Source: Metabacillus idriensis (lineage in GTDB: Bacteria; Bacillota; Bacilli; Bacillales; Bacillaceae). From it: a stretch of DNA of 64,000 bases. The notes below the pieces were generated by a model that worked only from the letters and a program-made list of their open reading frames with translations, made no database searches and was not told the DNA's origin. Both the position numbers and the translations under genes were made by a program. The stretch lies in assembly GCF_009674765.1 (NCBI RefSeq), contig NZ_WKKF01000012.1, positions 1 to 64,000 of the forward strand. The letters are read 5' to 3'. Positions 32,234-41,574 of the stretch are shown one piece after another (positions within the stretch are counted from its first letter, which is position 1; each line of letters begins with the position of its first letter).

Positions 32234-34999
32234 TCAACCTGTGTTACGAAGTCCTGCAGCAATTCCATTAATCGTCAGGAGCACTTCACTTAAGAGCTCT
32301 TCATTAGGGAGATCATTTCCGGCTTCACGGAGTTTGGAAATCACTTCAACTTGGAAAAAGCTTAGTGGGTCCACATACGGGTTGCGGAGCCTTACAGATT
32401 CCTGGATGTTTGGAATGTGATCCATTAACTCTGTCTGCCCGGTTATGTGGAGCAAAATTTCTTTCGTTCTGTTATATTCTGCCGTGATATCGTTAAAGAT
32501 CCGTTCGGCTGCCTGCGGATCGTCAACCATGGCGAGGTATTCTTTTGCCGCCATTAAATCGGCTTTTAATAAAGCCATTTGCAGGTTGTCGATGGTTGAA
32601 CGGAAGAACGGCCAGCTTTTGTACATCTGCTGAAGGCGTTCAAGGTTTGCCGCATCTTTTATCCCGCTTTGTAATCCAGTTCCGGCTGCATACCATGCAG
32701 GGAGGAGCTGACGGCTCTGTGTCCATGCGAACACCCAAGGGATGGCGCGCAAATCTTCAAACCGCTCGCTTCCTTTTCGGCTCATTGGACGTGATCCTAT
32801 ATTGAGCGCCCCAAGTTCAGGCAGGGGAGTTGCTTGTTTAAAATAATTCAAGAAGTCCGCATCTTTAAAGACTAGCTCCTGATATTTCTTTAGAGAGACA
32901 GCTGATATTTGATCCATCGCATCTTCCCAGTCATTCGTGCGGATATCTGACTGTTCCGCTTCGTTTGAAACGTGTGCGGCAGCTGTAAGGAGTGTAGACG
33001 CTGCCTGTTCTAAACTGCGGTAAGCAATGTCGTATAAACCATAGCGTGAGGAAAGAACCTCGCCCTGCTCGGTAATTTTCACTCCGTCTCCAAGTGTTTC
33101 AGCCGGCTGTGAAAGAAGACTGCGGTTTAGAGGGCCGCCGCCGCGTCCAAGTGAACCGCCGCGTCCATGGAAAAATTTCAGGCGAATGCTGTATTGCTTG
33201 GCCATATCATGAATTTCCTGCTGAGCTTTGTAGAGCTTCCAGTTAGCTGTCAGCGTGCCGCCGTCCTTGCTTCCATCCGAATAGCCAAGCATGATTTCCT
33301 GAAGGTTATTTTGCTCCTCCAGATGCTTGCGGTAGAAATCCAATTGAAACAGCTGCTCCATAATTTTTGGGCCTGCAATCAAATCATCGATCGTCTCCAG
33401 CAGGGGAGCGACATTAAGCTTGCTTTCCATCCGACCATCAGGATGCAGACGGTAAAGTCCTGCTTCCTTGGCAAGAACCATCACTTCAAGAAGATCACTT
33501 GCTGATTGCGTCATACTAACCAAGTACACTTCAATTGACCGCTCGCCAAATTCCTTGTGTGCGCTCCGGATCATATGGAACACATCTAAAACATTCTGTG
33601 TTTCCTTTGAGTAATCCTCTTTAAAAGAAACAAGAGGTCTTGGATCCTGCAGAACATCTCCAAGCAGCTTCATTTTTTCTTCCTCTGGCAGGCTGGAATA
33701 GTCCCGAGCAAGCTTTACGGAATGGAAAATCTCTTTAATTGCCGCCTCATGCTCGCCGCTGTGATTGCGGATATCCAGGGTTGCAAGATGAAAACCGAAC
33801 AATTCAACCTGGCGAATCAGCTTCTGGAGGCTTTTCAGCTCATAGCCTTTAGGGTGATGAAGCTTGACGCTTTGCTGAATCAGCTTCAGATCATCTGAAA
33901 ATTGCTGGGACGAATTGTAGCCAAACGGACTCTGCGGATCCAGCTTTTTAAGCATAATTGTTAATTTGCAGCGATACACTTCATGCTCAACTTGCCATCT
34001 TTCCTTTTTACTTAAAAGAGAAACTTCATCGCGGACCGAATCAAGGAGTTCATCACTGACAGTCACTCTTTTTGTAGACTGGCTCAGACGTTTGCGCAAG
34101 TATTTTAAAGACTCTTTATATTTGCGGACAGCAAGCGTTCTGTGTTTATTCAGCGTTTTCCAAGTGATATCTGCGGTTACATTTGGGTTGCCATCGCGGT
34201 CTCCGCCGATCCAAGATCCGAAGCGGAGGAAATTCGGAACCTGCCATTCGCTCTCCGGATAGTTAGACTGCAGACAATCTTCTAATTCCTGATGAATTTG
34301 AGGGAGCACTTCAAATAGAGTTTCATCAAAATAATACAATCCATTTGCGACTTCATCCATAACAGTAGGCTTACGGTCACGCAGCTCATCTGTCTGCCAC
34401 AAAATCACGACTTCATTGAATAGACGATCCTCAAGTTCGGCACGTTCACGCTTAGTATGAATCGGCTGATCCAGACTATTAAGCAGTGTGGCGATCCGCT
34501 TATGTATTTCAAGCACACTTCGTCTTGTCGCTTCTGTTGGATGAGCAGTAATAATAAGCTCAAGTGAAAGAGTTTTGAGCAGATTCTGAATGACATCCGC
34601 AGCAACGCCATTCTCTTTTAAAGAGGCAACAGCATTTTCCAATGAACCTGGCTGCTTCACAGACTCTTCCTGAAATTGATAATCGCGTCTTCTTCTGATG
34701 CGATGATTTTGCTCTGCAATATTAACTAGATGAAAATAAACCGCAAATGCTCTGATAACCTGCTTTCTCAGCGGAGGCTCAAGCGTACTTATTTCACTTT
34801 TTAAATCGGCATATATAGATTCATCCGAATTGCTGCGAAGCGATTTTGTCATCTCCCGGATTTTTTCTACCTTATCTAACAGGGGATGGCCGCCCTGGTG
34901 GACTAACACATCTCCCAGCATGTTTCCAAGGAACTTTACATCACGGCGCAGTGCCGCGTTATGATCACGATCTTGTATGGTTTCTGTTTTTACCGTCAT
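32234..34999 (-). CDS. ppc: phosphoenolpyruvate carboxylase
   Basis: A 921-residue PEP carboxylase that turns PEP and bicarbonate into oxaloacetate to refill the TCA cycle. The catalytic His motif LIITAHPTEATRR lies near residue 145, the second His motif FHGRGGSLGRGGGP near 580, and the QSRQLLPAWYAAGTG motif near 760; all are intact and the length is standard. ATG 34999 follows AAGAGGTGCATAGA; an 11-codon extension lacks this site. Many bacilli use pyruvate carboxylase instead, so ppc is a useful taxonomic marker here. Confidence 0.95.
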   Translation of the reverse strand: MTVKTETIQDRDHNAALRRDVKFLGNMLGDVLVHQGGHPLLDKVEKIREMTKSLRSNSDESIYADLKSEISTLEPPLRKQVIRAFAVYFHLVNIAEQNHRIRRRRDYQFQEESVKQPGSLENAVASLKENGVAADVIQNLLKTLSLELIITAHPTEATRRSVLEIHKRIATLLNSLDQPIHTKRERAELEDRLFNEVVILWQTDELRDRKPTVMDEVANGLYYFDETLFEVLPQIHQELEDCLQSNYPESEWQVPNFLRFGSWIGGDRDGNPNVTADITWKTLNKHRTLAVRKYKESLKYLRKRLSQSTKRVTVSDELLDSVRDEVSLLSKKERWQVEHEVYRCKLTIMLKKLDPQSPFGYNSSQQFSDDLKLIQQSVKLHHPKGYELKSLQKLIRQVELFGFHLATLDIRNHSGEHEAAIKEIFHSVKLARDYSSLPEEEKMKLLGDVLQDPRPLVSFKEDYSKETQNVLDVFHMIRSAHKEFGERSIEVYLVSMTQSASDLLEVMVLAKEAGLYRLHPDGRMESKLNVAPLLETIDDLIAGPKIMEQLFQLDFYRKHLEEQNNLQEIMLGYSDGSKDGGTLTANWKLYKAQQEIHDMAKQYSIRLKFFHGRGGSLGRGGGPLNRSLLSQPAETLGDGVKITEQGEVLSSRYGLYDIAYRSLEQAASTLLTAAAHVSNEAEQSDIRTNDWEDAMDQISAVSLKKYQELVFKDADFLNYFKQATPLPELGALNIGSRPMSRKGSERFEDLRAIPWVFAWTQSRQLLPAWYAAGTGLQSGIKDAANLERLQQMYKSWPFFRSTIDNLQMALLKADLMAAKEYLAMVDDPQAAERIFNDITAEYNRTKEILLHITGQTELMDHIPNIQESVRLRNPYVDPLSFFQVEVISKLREAGNDLPNEELLSEVLLTINGIAAGLRNTG

Positions 35000-35208
35000 T
35001 CTATGCACCTCTTTTACTGGAATGGATTCCATCTTTTTAGCAGTTGTTATTTGAAAATTAAAATAATGATAAGTTTACCATGAATCGTATAAAAATGCAT
35101 AGTATTCGCTTTTATATTGTTCTAATTTTTAGAATCTTCATGTTAAAATATTGTCATACTGCCCACATTTATATGGACGGGATTACTGGTTTAAGGTGAT
35201 GAAAGGAA

Positions 35209-35640
35209 ATGAAAAGAGTAAATGTAGTTTACGTTCTTTTATATCATGATACAACTAATAAGATTTTAATGGTTAAAAATAAAGGCAAACGCTCTTCCTC
35301 TTATTATACATTGCCGGGCGGCGCAGTGGAGGATGATGAAACACTTGATCACGCTGCAATTCGAGAGGTTAGGGAAGAAACGGGGTTAGAGGTTTCTGTC
35401 CATGGAATGATTAATATCAGTGAAGCATTCCTTGAAGAAAGAGGACATCATGCCATTTTCTTTACTTTTCTCGGCAGAATAACCGGCGGAAAACAGGAAA
35501 TCATCATGCCCGGAGAAATAGAAGAAATCACCTGGATGGATACTGAACAGGCGTCAAAATATCTTCATTTCGAAGCTGAACAGGATGGACTCACAAATCA
35601 GAGTACTGCCATACCATATAAGTTCTTAAGAAATCTGTAG
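35209..35640 (+). CDS. Nudix hydrolase
   Basis: A 143-residue Nudix protein. The box runs GGAVEDDETLDHAAIREVREETG (in pieces: GGAVEDDE, then REVREETG) near residues 42-64, with every metal-binding Glu kept. The start MKRVNVVYVLLYHDTTNKIL is the standard first strands. ATG follows GAAAGGAAATG. The substrate cannot be predicted. It is an independent gene with its own upstream region and a weak hairpin (35644-35675) downstream. Confidence 0.85.
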   Translation: MKRVNVVYVLLYHDTTNKILMVKNKGKRSSSYYTLPGGAVEDDETLDHAAIREVREETGLEVSVHGMINISEAFLEERGHHAIFFTFLGRITGGKQEIIMPGEIEEITWMDTEQASKYLHFEAEQDGLTNQSTAIPYKFLRNL

Positions 35641-35859
35641 AGGAAGCCTCATTGCAAATTTGAGCCTTTCTTTCTTTAATGCAGTTTTTAAAAATGTGAG
35701 AGAAATGCTTTTGCAGCTGCCTTAAACAAAGCATCCATTTTGATGATTAAGATAGCAGAGTTTTGTAATAATGATTCATCTCTGCACTAATTCACAAGGT
35801 GTATGCTATTATATTGATTACATATATATTTATGGTACTTTTTTGAAAAGGAGAAAACT

Positions 35860-36873
35860 ATGAACTCTTTTATTAATATAGGCGGTCTTGAATTCAAATG
35901 GGACTTGGAAAACGGTCAATTTTTATTCGAGGAAGAAGATGCTGTGCTATTCTGGATTTCAAGTGCGATGAAAACGTTCTTTGATACAATTGAAGAAATT
36001 TCTGGAGAGGAAGCATCAAATCTAGTTTTTGAGACGACAGGATTCAGACAGGGATTAGTGGTGGGAGAATACTTTTCTAAATTGAAAAATGTCAGTATAT
36101 TAGAAGCGACAGAGTTAATTACAAATACTTATGCTTCAGCTGGCTGGGGCCGTACCGAAGTGAAAGATTTTCATTTAGATATGAAAACACTGACAGTCGA
36201 GCTTAAAGACAGCTGGGAACATAAAATTAACATAGCGCAAAGGAAGACCAAGGGAGGAAATTTTCTTCCTGCACACTATGCTGGAATATTTACAGGACTT
36301 TTTGGCGTGAATATTTGGTATAAAGTCCTACATTATCAACTAGAGGGGCACGATCTCAGTGTCATAAAATACTTTCCATCAGACATTTCGATAACAAATA
36401 ACATTCACCAATTAGCCCGAAAAAAAGAAACTGAACAAATTATGCAGCTAGAAGCTTTAGTAGAAGACAAAACAAGGGAATTGAAGGTACTTGTTAAACA
36501 GCTTTCTTCTCCTATCATCCCCGTTCTTGAGGGAATAGTCGTGGTGCCGTTGATTGGAAAATACGATGAAGAACGTGCGGAAGAACTTGCAGATAAAACA
36601 TTAATGAATCTTCCATCACATAAAGCTAACTATCTGATTCTTGATTTGACAGGCATTGATAACGATCTTAGTCAGCATACAACTAGTTTTATCTCAAAAA
36701 TTGGATATGCAGCAAATCTTTCTGGCACAAAAACAGTTCTTGTGGGAATATCTCCTGAATTAAGTATGCAAATTACTGAATCAGAAATAGATTTCACTAA
36801 ATTTGATGCTTTTCAAACTCTTCAGCACGGAATTCTTTATGCTTTAGGGCAAATAGGACGTCAGGTTCTTTAA
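35860..36873 (+). CDS. V4R-like sensor with C-terminal STAS domain (RsbR-type)
   Basis: A 337-residue cytoplasmic protein in three parts. Residues ~1-175 resemble the V4R ligand-binding fold: ETTGFRQGLVVGEYF, then SAGWGRTEVKDF, and FLPAHYAGIFTGLFGVNIWY. A coiled coil follows (~185-215, ETEQIMQLEALVEDKTREL). The STAS domain (~218-335) has PIIPVLEGIVVVPLIGKYD and YLILDLTGID, where a Thr or Ser near this strand is phosphorylated in RsbR paralogues. This layout suggests a stressosome-like or RsbR-type sensor for small hydrophobic molecules. The kinase partner is not adjacent. Confidence 0.7.
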   Translation: MNSFINIGGLEFKWDLENGQFLFEEEDAVLFWISSAMKTFFDTIEEISGEEASNLVFETTGFRQGLVVGEYFSKLKNVSILEATELITNTYASAGWGRTEVKDFHLDMKTLTVELKDSWEHKINIAQRKTKGGNFLPAHYAGIFTGLFGVNIWYKVLHYQLEGHDLSVIKYFPSDISITNNIHQLARKKETEQIMQLEALVEDKTRELKVLVKQLSSPIIPVLEGIVVVPLIGKYDEERAEELADKTLMNLPSHKANYLILDLTGIDNDLSQHTTSFISKIGYAANLSGTKTVLVGISPELSMQITESEIDFTKFDAFQTLQHGILYALGQIGRQVL

Positions 36874-36893
36874 CTATAAAGCTTTGTTAATCT

Positions 36894-37484
36894 TTAATGT
36901 TGATATTTAGTAAAAAATAAGAGAAGTTTCTTGAATGAAGAAGCTCTCTTGTTTTTATTTAAGCGAACGTTATATATTACGGCGATATCTGCAAGAAATA
37001 TAGTCTTCGCTTTCATTATTATCAAAGCTGTCTTGCTCTTTTCAAACTGAAAGCCTCTTGCCTCATAAAAAGGAATGCCTTTCATATTCCCTTTTGAGAC
37101 AGAAACCCACTGTTCAGTTGCTCCTTTGCTTTTTTGTAATTCAGTAAGGACTTGTAAAAGCTGAGTTCCTATTCCTTCTCCTCGCCGATTAGGGTCTAAA
37201 TAAAGTACGAATACCTCGCCCTTATCTTTATCAATTAATCCTCCACCTATTGCTCCAACTACTTTTTCACCTTCTAAAGCTATAAAATAACCATTCCAAC
37301 CATCATTAGAATGTAAAACCTCTTTATGAACTCTATCATAATTATAAAATTCACTTATAATTCTTTCTATGTATTCAAATGAATGTGTATTAATATAAGT
37401 AGCCCTATAACCGTCTGAACAAACTTTAATGATACCTTCAATATGTTGTATATCTGCTTTTTTTACTTCAATCAAAAATTGCAC
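36894..37484 (-). CDS. GNAT N-acetyltransferase with run-on C-terminus
   Basis: A 196-residue frame. The first ~150 residues are a complete GNAT core: EVFVLYLDPNRRGEGIGTQLL (~92-112) is motif A with the acetyl-CoA pyrophosphate loop RRGEGIG, and MKGIPFYEARGFQFEKSK is motif B. After this, LIIMKAKTIFLADIAVIYN and RLNKNKRASSFKK have no GNAT character and are read through a terminator hairpin, so the original stop was probably lost by a frameshift or deletion near 37040. It overlaps the upstream gene by 17 bases. Substrate unknown. Confidence 0.65.
   Translation of the reverse strand: MQFLIEVKKADIQHIEGIIKVCSDGYRATYINTHSFEYIERIISEFYNYDRVHKEVLHSNDGWNGYFIALEGEKVVGAIGGGLIDKDKGEVFVLYLDPNRRGEGIGTQLLQVLTELQKSKGATEQWVSVSKGNMKGIPFYEARGFQFEKSKTALIIMKAKTIFLADIAVIYNVRLNKNKRASSFKKLLLFFTKYQH
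36919..36956. terminator. hairpin terminator after STAS gene
   Basis: AAGAGA..G.TTTCTT pairs with AAGAAGCTCTCTT around GAATG, followed by GTTTTTATTT. It overlaps the apparent end of the opposite-strand GNAT frame. Confidence 0.6.
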
Positions 37485-38091
37485 CCTCTTTCTGAGTATT
37501 TCTGACTAATGGCATTGCACTATTTTGAACAAAGTTACAAAGCTCAGGGTTAGAAAGCAAATTTGACAACTCCAATAAATATAAGTAATGGTCATCACTT
37601 GAATCTCCTTCAATATGAATACCTTTATCAATCATTTCTAACAAAAAAGATGAAAGAAGAATTTCAACGGTGAGATTTTCCGTTTCTTCAAAATACTTTA
37701 CGTTAAAACCAGCAAAAACTTTTTGCTTGATATCTTTAACATTCTGTATAACGTGTTGTAATTTTGACATTGGAATATTAATCTCCATTAATTTATGGCA
37801 GTATTGATCAGGGTTTTCTACTACCTTCCTACCTTTATAATCATAAACGTAGTAGTTTTCCTGGTCGTCTAAATTTTGTAACACCTTGGTCAATAAGTAG
37901 TATTTATCAGTAAGTTCTGTTGTTAATTGCGACTTTTCCTTTCCGACTAACAGTGTTAGATTAATCGGATTAGGGATGGTGATAGAGTGAATAGAGAGAG
38001 CTAAAGATGTTATTTTTGTTTTAACAATCGGATTGTTTAAATACTCATCTTGTAGTGCTCCTTTATAAATGGCAATCAAATAATGATTCAT
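37468..38091 (-). CDS. uncharacterised 207-residue protein
   Basis: A soluble, charged protein with no recognised domain. It is rich in alternating hydrophobic positions at the start (MNHYLIAIYKGALQ) and has an acidic, helix-rich centre (VIQNVKDIKQKVFAGFNVKY). No signal peptide or membrane helix is seen. ATG is preceded by AAAGGAG at nine bases. It overlaps the following GNAT gene, and an IS element ends about 26 bases upstream, which may have removed or replaced its promoter. The codon use is AT-rich like accessory DNA. Confidence 0.55.
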   Translation of the reverse strand: MNHYLIAIYKGALQDEYLNNPIVKTKITSLALSIHSITIPNPINLTLLVGKEKSQLTTELTDKYYLLTKVLQNLDDQENYYVYDYKGRKVVENPDQYCHKLMEINIPMSKLQHVIQNVKDIKQKVFAGFNVKYFEETENLTVEILLSSFLLEMIDKGIHIEGDSSDDHYLYLLELSNLLSNPELCNFVQNSAMPLVRNTQKEGAIFD

Positions 38092-38116
38092 TCGTAAAAA
38101 CTCCTTTCCCTTTTAA

Positions 38117-39254
38117 GGTAAACCAAAATGAATTATTTGGTAAATTCTGATAATCTAAGTTTATCAAAGGTCGCATTCATCGAGAATAAACAACTTTCAA
38201 CAATCATTTTACTTACCGTTGTATCACCATTTTTATGCTTAATCTGATCCAGAAATTGAAACCAACTCAAATAATGGTCGAGGTACTTCGTTGCCACGCC
38301 ATTAAATCGGTTTAACCAACCCTTTAGACGACTGTGATAACTATTTACATTTTGAATATGATAAACCCCTCGAACTCGTTCCTTACCATCTGATTTAAAT
38401 CGGTAATGCTCAAGTCCTTTTTCTTTTGCATAAGTCATAAATGCCCGCCAAGCATCTGTACAGAGAACATTGGTAGGAGTAAGTTTAGAACCGATTGCTG
38501 CTTCCAACCGAGTTTTTACAATCCGTCCCTGACCAACCACTTTCGAGTTAGCCTTCTGGCGGTCTCTTGCCACAAGAACACAGACTTGTTCTTTACTGAT
38601 GCCTCGTTGCGAAGACGAACCACCTCGTTTTCGAGCTTTTCGACCTTCCACTTTACGTTTTCCTTTTTCAGAGTACAGAAAGTAAGTCTCGTCCATTTCT
38701 ACGATACCTTCAAATTGATCAAAGTCCATCTCTTTAATGGCTGATAGGAGTTTATGCCTCCAATAGAACAAAGTTACATAGTGAACCTTTAAAAGCTCTG
38801 CCGACTTACGTAATGAATAGCCTTCAATCATACATTGAACGAACTCCAACCATTTGTGAGGAAGGTGAGTATGATATAGAGGGGTATTTGTCACATCAGT
38901 AAACGTCTTCCCGCACTCTTTGCAACGATAACGTTGACGTTCAAGAGTGCGGCTTCCCATTTTGACATAATATTTACCGAAACGAACGGCGTTATTGGAA
39001 TGACAATGAGAACAAGTAAATCCATCTTTATGTTTTCTTTCAGAAACCTCTTTAAATACTGGTTCACTTGTAGAATAGGAAGCAAGAGATTTAGTGAAGA
39101 ATTCTTTTAGACGGTATTGGTCTGCTGTACTTAACTTAGCAATCTCTTGGATGATATCCTTCAGTGCCATTCTTAACAACTCACTCTCATTCTAATTTAT
39201 ATTTATTATAGAACAAGAGTTCGCTTTTTTCAAATAACAACAGAGTTGTTTAAC
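38117..39254 (-). mobile_element. IS1595-family insertion sequence
   Basis: About 1.14 kb around one intact transposase gene. Possible imperfect terminal inverted repeats are GGTAAACC..TTATTTG at 38117 and, read on the minus strand at the other edge, GTTAAACA..TTATTTG ending at 39254. I find no matching target duplication in the flanks, so the exact borders are uncertain. It sits directly upstream of the orphan 207-residue gene. Confidence 0.6.
38133..39179 (-). CDS. IS1595-family (ISXO2-like) transposase
   Basis: A 348-residue transposase. An N-terminal zinc finger has CSHCHSN and YRCKECGKTF (~55-93). The HTH region is GYSLRKSAELLKVHYVTLFYW (~118-138). The DDE-type catalytic domain includes VEMDETYF (first Asp ~162), VLCTDAWRAF (second Asp ~243) and NVNSYHSRLKGWLNRF (third residue, Asn/His type of the ISXO2 group), then GVATKYLDHYLSWF. 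All parts are present, so the element may be active. The product is full length for the family. Confidence 0.88.
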   Translation of the reverse strand: MLRMALKDIIQEIAKLSTADQYRLKEFFTKSLASYSTSEPVFKEVSERKHKDGFTCSHCHSNNAVRFGKYYVKMGSRTLERQRYRCKECGKTFTDVTNTPLYHTHLPHKWLEFVQCMIEGYSLRKSAELLKVHYVTLFYWRHKLLSAIKEMDFDQFEGIVEMDETYFLYSEKGKRKVEGRKARKRGGSSSQRGISKEQVCVLVARDRQKANSKVVGQGRIVKTRLEAAIGSKLTPTNVLCTDAWRAFMTYAKEKGLEHYRFKSDGKERVRGVYHIQNVNSYHSRLKGWLNRFNGVATKYLDHYLSWFQFLDQIKHKNGDTTVSKMIVESCLFSMNATFDKLRLSEFTK

Positions 39255-39269
39255 ATAGCTAACTATAAA

Positions 39270-39318
39270 AAAAAAGATATGCAAGACTTCGAAAAAAGAA
39301 GACTTGCATATCTTTTTT
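39270..39318. terminator. bidirectional terminator beside IS
   Basis: AAAAAAGATATGCAAG.CTTC pairs with GAAG.CTTGCATATCTTTTTT with a single mismatch; the loop is short. It insulates the downstream gene from IS transcription. Confidence 0.8.
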
Positions 39319-39478
39319 TATTTGCAGATCCTTCTCATATAAATTCAATTTTATATATATCTAAAATAAGATTAATTTTTATTTTTCTCAAGATATATTC
39401 CGTAAGTAACTGTTATTAAGTGTGAAAATATGCTATAAATTTCTAGTAACGTTTTTTATTTTTGACAGGAGGACGATC

Positions 39479-40147
39479 ATGCACCAAGTTCGAATACTCG
39501 AAGGCTTACTGAACCCTTTTGCCTATTTTGAAAAGCTTCATGAATCAGAAAAAGAAAAAGGTCTCTTACTCAGAATAGCTGCACTTATAGGATTAAGTCT
39601 GCTGCTTGCTGCAGGCAGCGCTTATTTAGGCATACATACGGAAGAAATCATGAAGCTGATGGATACAGTTGGCAGAGAAAAGCTGGAATCCGCTAAACTT
39701 CTTTTCGGGATTGGCGGGCTTTTATCCGGGTTACTTTCTCCTGTGTTTACAATTTTATTTTTCACATTTGTTTTTAGAGTGTTTTTTTATGATATAGGGT
39801 GGAGCAAGCTTTTTACGATAGGGCTGTTTCCTGCCATTCTATTATTTATTCAAAAAGCGCTGAACTTCCCGCTTTTTTATTTTTTAGGAATCAATTCTGA
39901 ATCCTCGCCTTTCGGTTTTGGAGTTCTGATTCAGTTAATGACAGATCAGGCTTTCCTTGTGAATGCACTAAGTCAAGTTACGGTTTTTTTAATATGGAGT
40001 ACGTGGATCCAAATGGCAGCTCTGAAAAAGATGTCGGATAAAACGATGAAATCGATCATAAGCATTGTGATATTTGCTCATTTTATCTTTATATTGGTCA
40101 CTGCTGCATTCGTTTTATTGACGCAAAACTTGGGAATTTTGCTGTAG
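39479..40147 (+). CDS. Yip1-domain membrane protein (YknW-like)
   Basis: A 222-residue protein with five hydrophobic segments and the Yip1 pattern: an N-terminal ILEGLLNPFAYFEKLHE, then IAALIGLSLLLAAGSAYLGI and later helices. ATG 39479 has AGGAGGACG upstream. It lies nine bases before a HlyD-like gene, the arrangement of B. subtilis yknW-yknX, whose product assists assembly of the YknXYZ transporter that protects against the SdpC toxin. Here the ABC genes (yknY, yknZ) are absent downstream. Confidence 0.7.
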   Translation: MHQVRILEGLLNPFAYFEKLHESEKEKGLLLRIAALIGLSLLLAAGSAYLGIHTEEIMKLMDTVGREKLESAKLLFGIGGLLSGLLSPVFTILFFTFVFRVFFYDIGWSKLFTIGLFPAILLFIQKALNFPLFYFLGINSESSPFGFGVLIQLMTDQAFLVNALSQVTVFLIWSTWIQMAALKKMSDKTMKSIISIVIFAHFIFILVTAAFVLLTQNLGILL

Positions 40148-40155
40148 GGGGACAT

Positions 40156-41412
40156 ATGAAAAAGCAAACGTTGATCGGAATTATTACTACTATAAGTCTA
40201 GTATTCGTCATAATTAATATATCTATCATATTGAGCTCAGATCGCATAGAGCGTTCTAAAGCATTACATTCCTACTCCAATGTAGAAAACGGTGACTTAA
40301 AGAAACTGCTTTCTACTAAAGGAGTCGTGATTCCTTCTTCAAACTACTCCATTCAATATAATAAATCGTTAGGTGCAATTAATGAAGTATTGGTTTCTGA
40401 GGGAGATGCGGTTTTGGCAGGCGACATCCTCTTTGACTATCAAACTGGACACATCGAAGCTGAAATTGAAGAACTAGAACAGCAGATCAGCAGATTGACT
40501 GCACGGATTAGTTCTGCTGAATCTGAATTGTCATCGCTTGAGCAGCAGCTGAGCGATGCACAATTTGACTCCACAGCTGATTCATTTGAAAATGACCCAA
40601 TTGATGCAGAAACAACTATTCAAAACGATAACAGTGAAGAAATAATAAGCAATCAAATTGGCGACAAGCAGGATCAAATTGAGGATCTCAACTTGCAGGA
40701 GGACGGAGTGAATCAGAGAATCGCCCAGCTGCAGGGAGAGAAAGCGAAATATACGGTTACCAGCAAGATGGATGGAACAGTCACTGAAATCAATCCATAT
40801 GCACAAACTGAAAATGACGCTGTAGTCTCCATTCATTCGAATCAGCCTTTCCTGATTGAAGGAAAGCTTTCAGAAAAACAAGCGGTTAAAGTGAAAGAAG
40901 GTCAAAAAGTAATAGCAGCCGCAAAGGTTCTACCTGAATTGAAGAAAGAAGGCACGGTAAAAGAACTGAAAATGGAGCCAATCGGTGTTCCAACCGTTGA
41001 TGAGAAAGAAACCTTTTATCCATTTCGGGCTGAATTGATTGAAGCCGTGGAGACTTGGCATCACGGATATCACATCAATCTTGATATCGTCCTTGAAGAG
41101 CGGAATGGAGTTGTCGTCATACCTGATTCTGCTATTCAAAAAAAGGCAGGAAAAACCTTTGTTTACGTTATTAAAAATGGAAGGCTTGAAAAAAGAGAAA
41201 TAAATCTTGGACTTGTGGTAAACAACCGCAACGAGGTACTGCAAGGAGTAGCACAGGGTGAGCGAATCGTCAGTTTTCCATCGGGTGATTTAAGAGATAA
41301 GATGGAGATATTCATGCCAATTCATCATCGTTATGTTGAAGAGAAAACGCTGAAAGCATTTACTGGTGAACAGATAATCCGGTTGATTTTAAGAGGGATC
41401 GTTCATAAATAA
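40156..41412 (+). CDS. HlyD/YknX-like membrane fusion protein
   Basis: A 418-residue adaptor. One N-terminal helix (~4-24), then a lipoyl half-motif (YNKSLGAINEVLVSEGDAVLAGDILF, two pieces), a coiled-coil hairpin (~95-140 and ~165-195, Glu/Gln-rich), the second lipoyl half (YTVTSKMDGTVTEINPYAQ), beta-barrel and membrane-proximal domains to the end. Such proteins bridge ABC or RND pumps to the cell wall. It is coupled to the YknW-like gene. The coiled coil contains an acidic insert (~138-165) that looks low-complexity. A terminator follows directly, so any ABC partner must be encoded elsewhere. Confidence 0.82.
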   Translation: MKKQTLIGIITTISLVFVIINISIILSSDRIERSKALHSYSNVENGDLKKLLSTKGVVIPSSNYSIQYNKSLGAINEVLVSEGDAVLAGDILFDYQTGHIEAEIEELEQQISRLTARISSAESELSSLEQQLSDAQFDSTADSFENDPIDAETTIQNDNSEEIISNQIGDKQDQIEDLNLQEDGVNQRIAQLQGEKAKYTVTSKMDGTVTEINPYAQTENDAVVSIHSNQPFLIEGKLSEKQAVKVKEGQKVIAAAKVLPELKKEGTVKELKMEPIGVPTVDEKETFYPFRAELIEAVETWHHGYHINLDIVLEERNGVVVIPDSAIQKKAGKTFVYVIKNGRLEKREINLGLVVNNRNEVLQGVAQGERIVSFPSGDLRDKMEIFMPIHHRYVEEKTLKAFTGEQIIRLILRGIVHK

Positions 41413-41419
41413 GAAGAAT

Positions 41420-41465
41420 AAGAGACGGAAATGACATTGAGGGCAAAATGTCATTTTCGTCTCTT
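41420..41465 (+). terminator. intrinsic terminator after YknX-like gene
   Basis: AAGAGACG.AAATGACATT pairs with AATGTCATTT.CGTCTCTT, an almost perfect 19-bp stem, then TTCTT. Confidence 0.8.
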
Positions 41466-41574
41466 TTCTTATGGCATATCTTCATAATTTCTTATTATTC
41501 CATTTAACTTGAATTAACAAACTCTCTTTATACTTTTTAGGTAGAAGCAGAAAAAGGATAAAGGAGATGGGCAG

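Noticed and set aside
32445-35040. Several plus-strand ORFs antisense to ppc
   Set aside because: They are shadows of a strongly conserved gene on the other strand.
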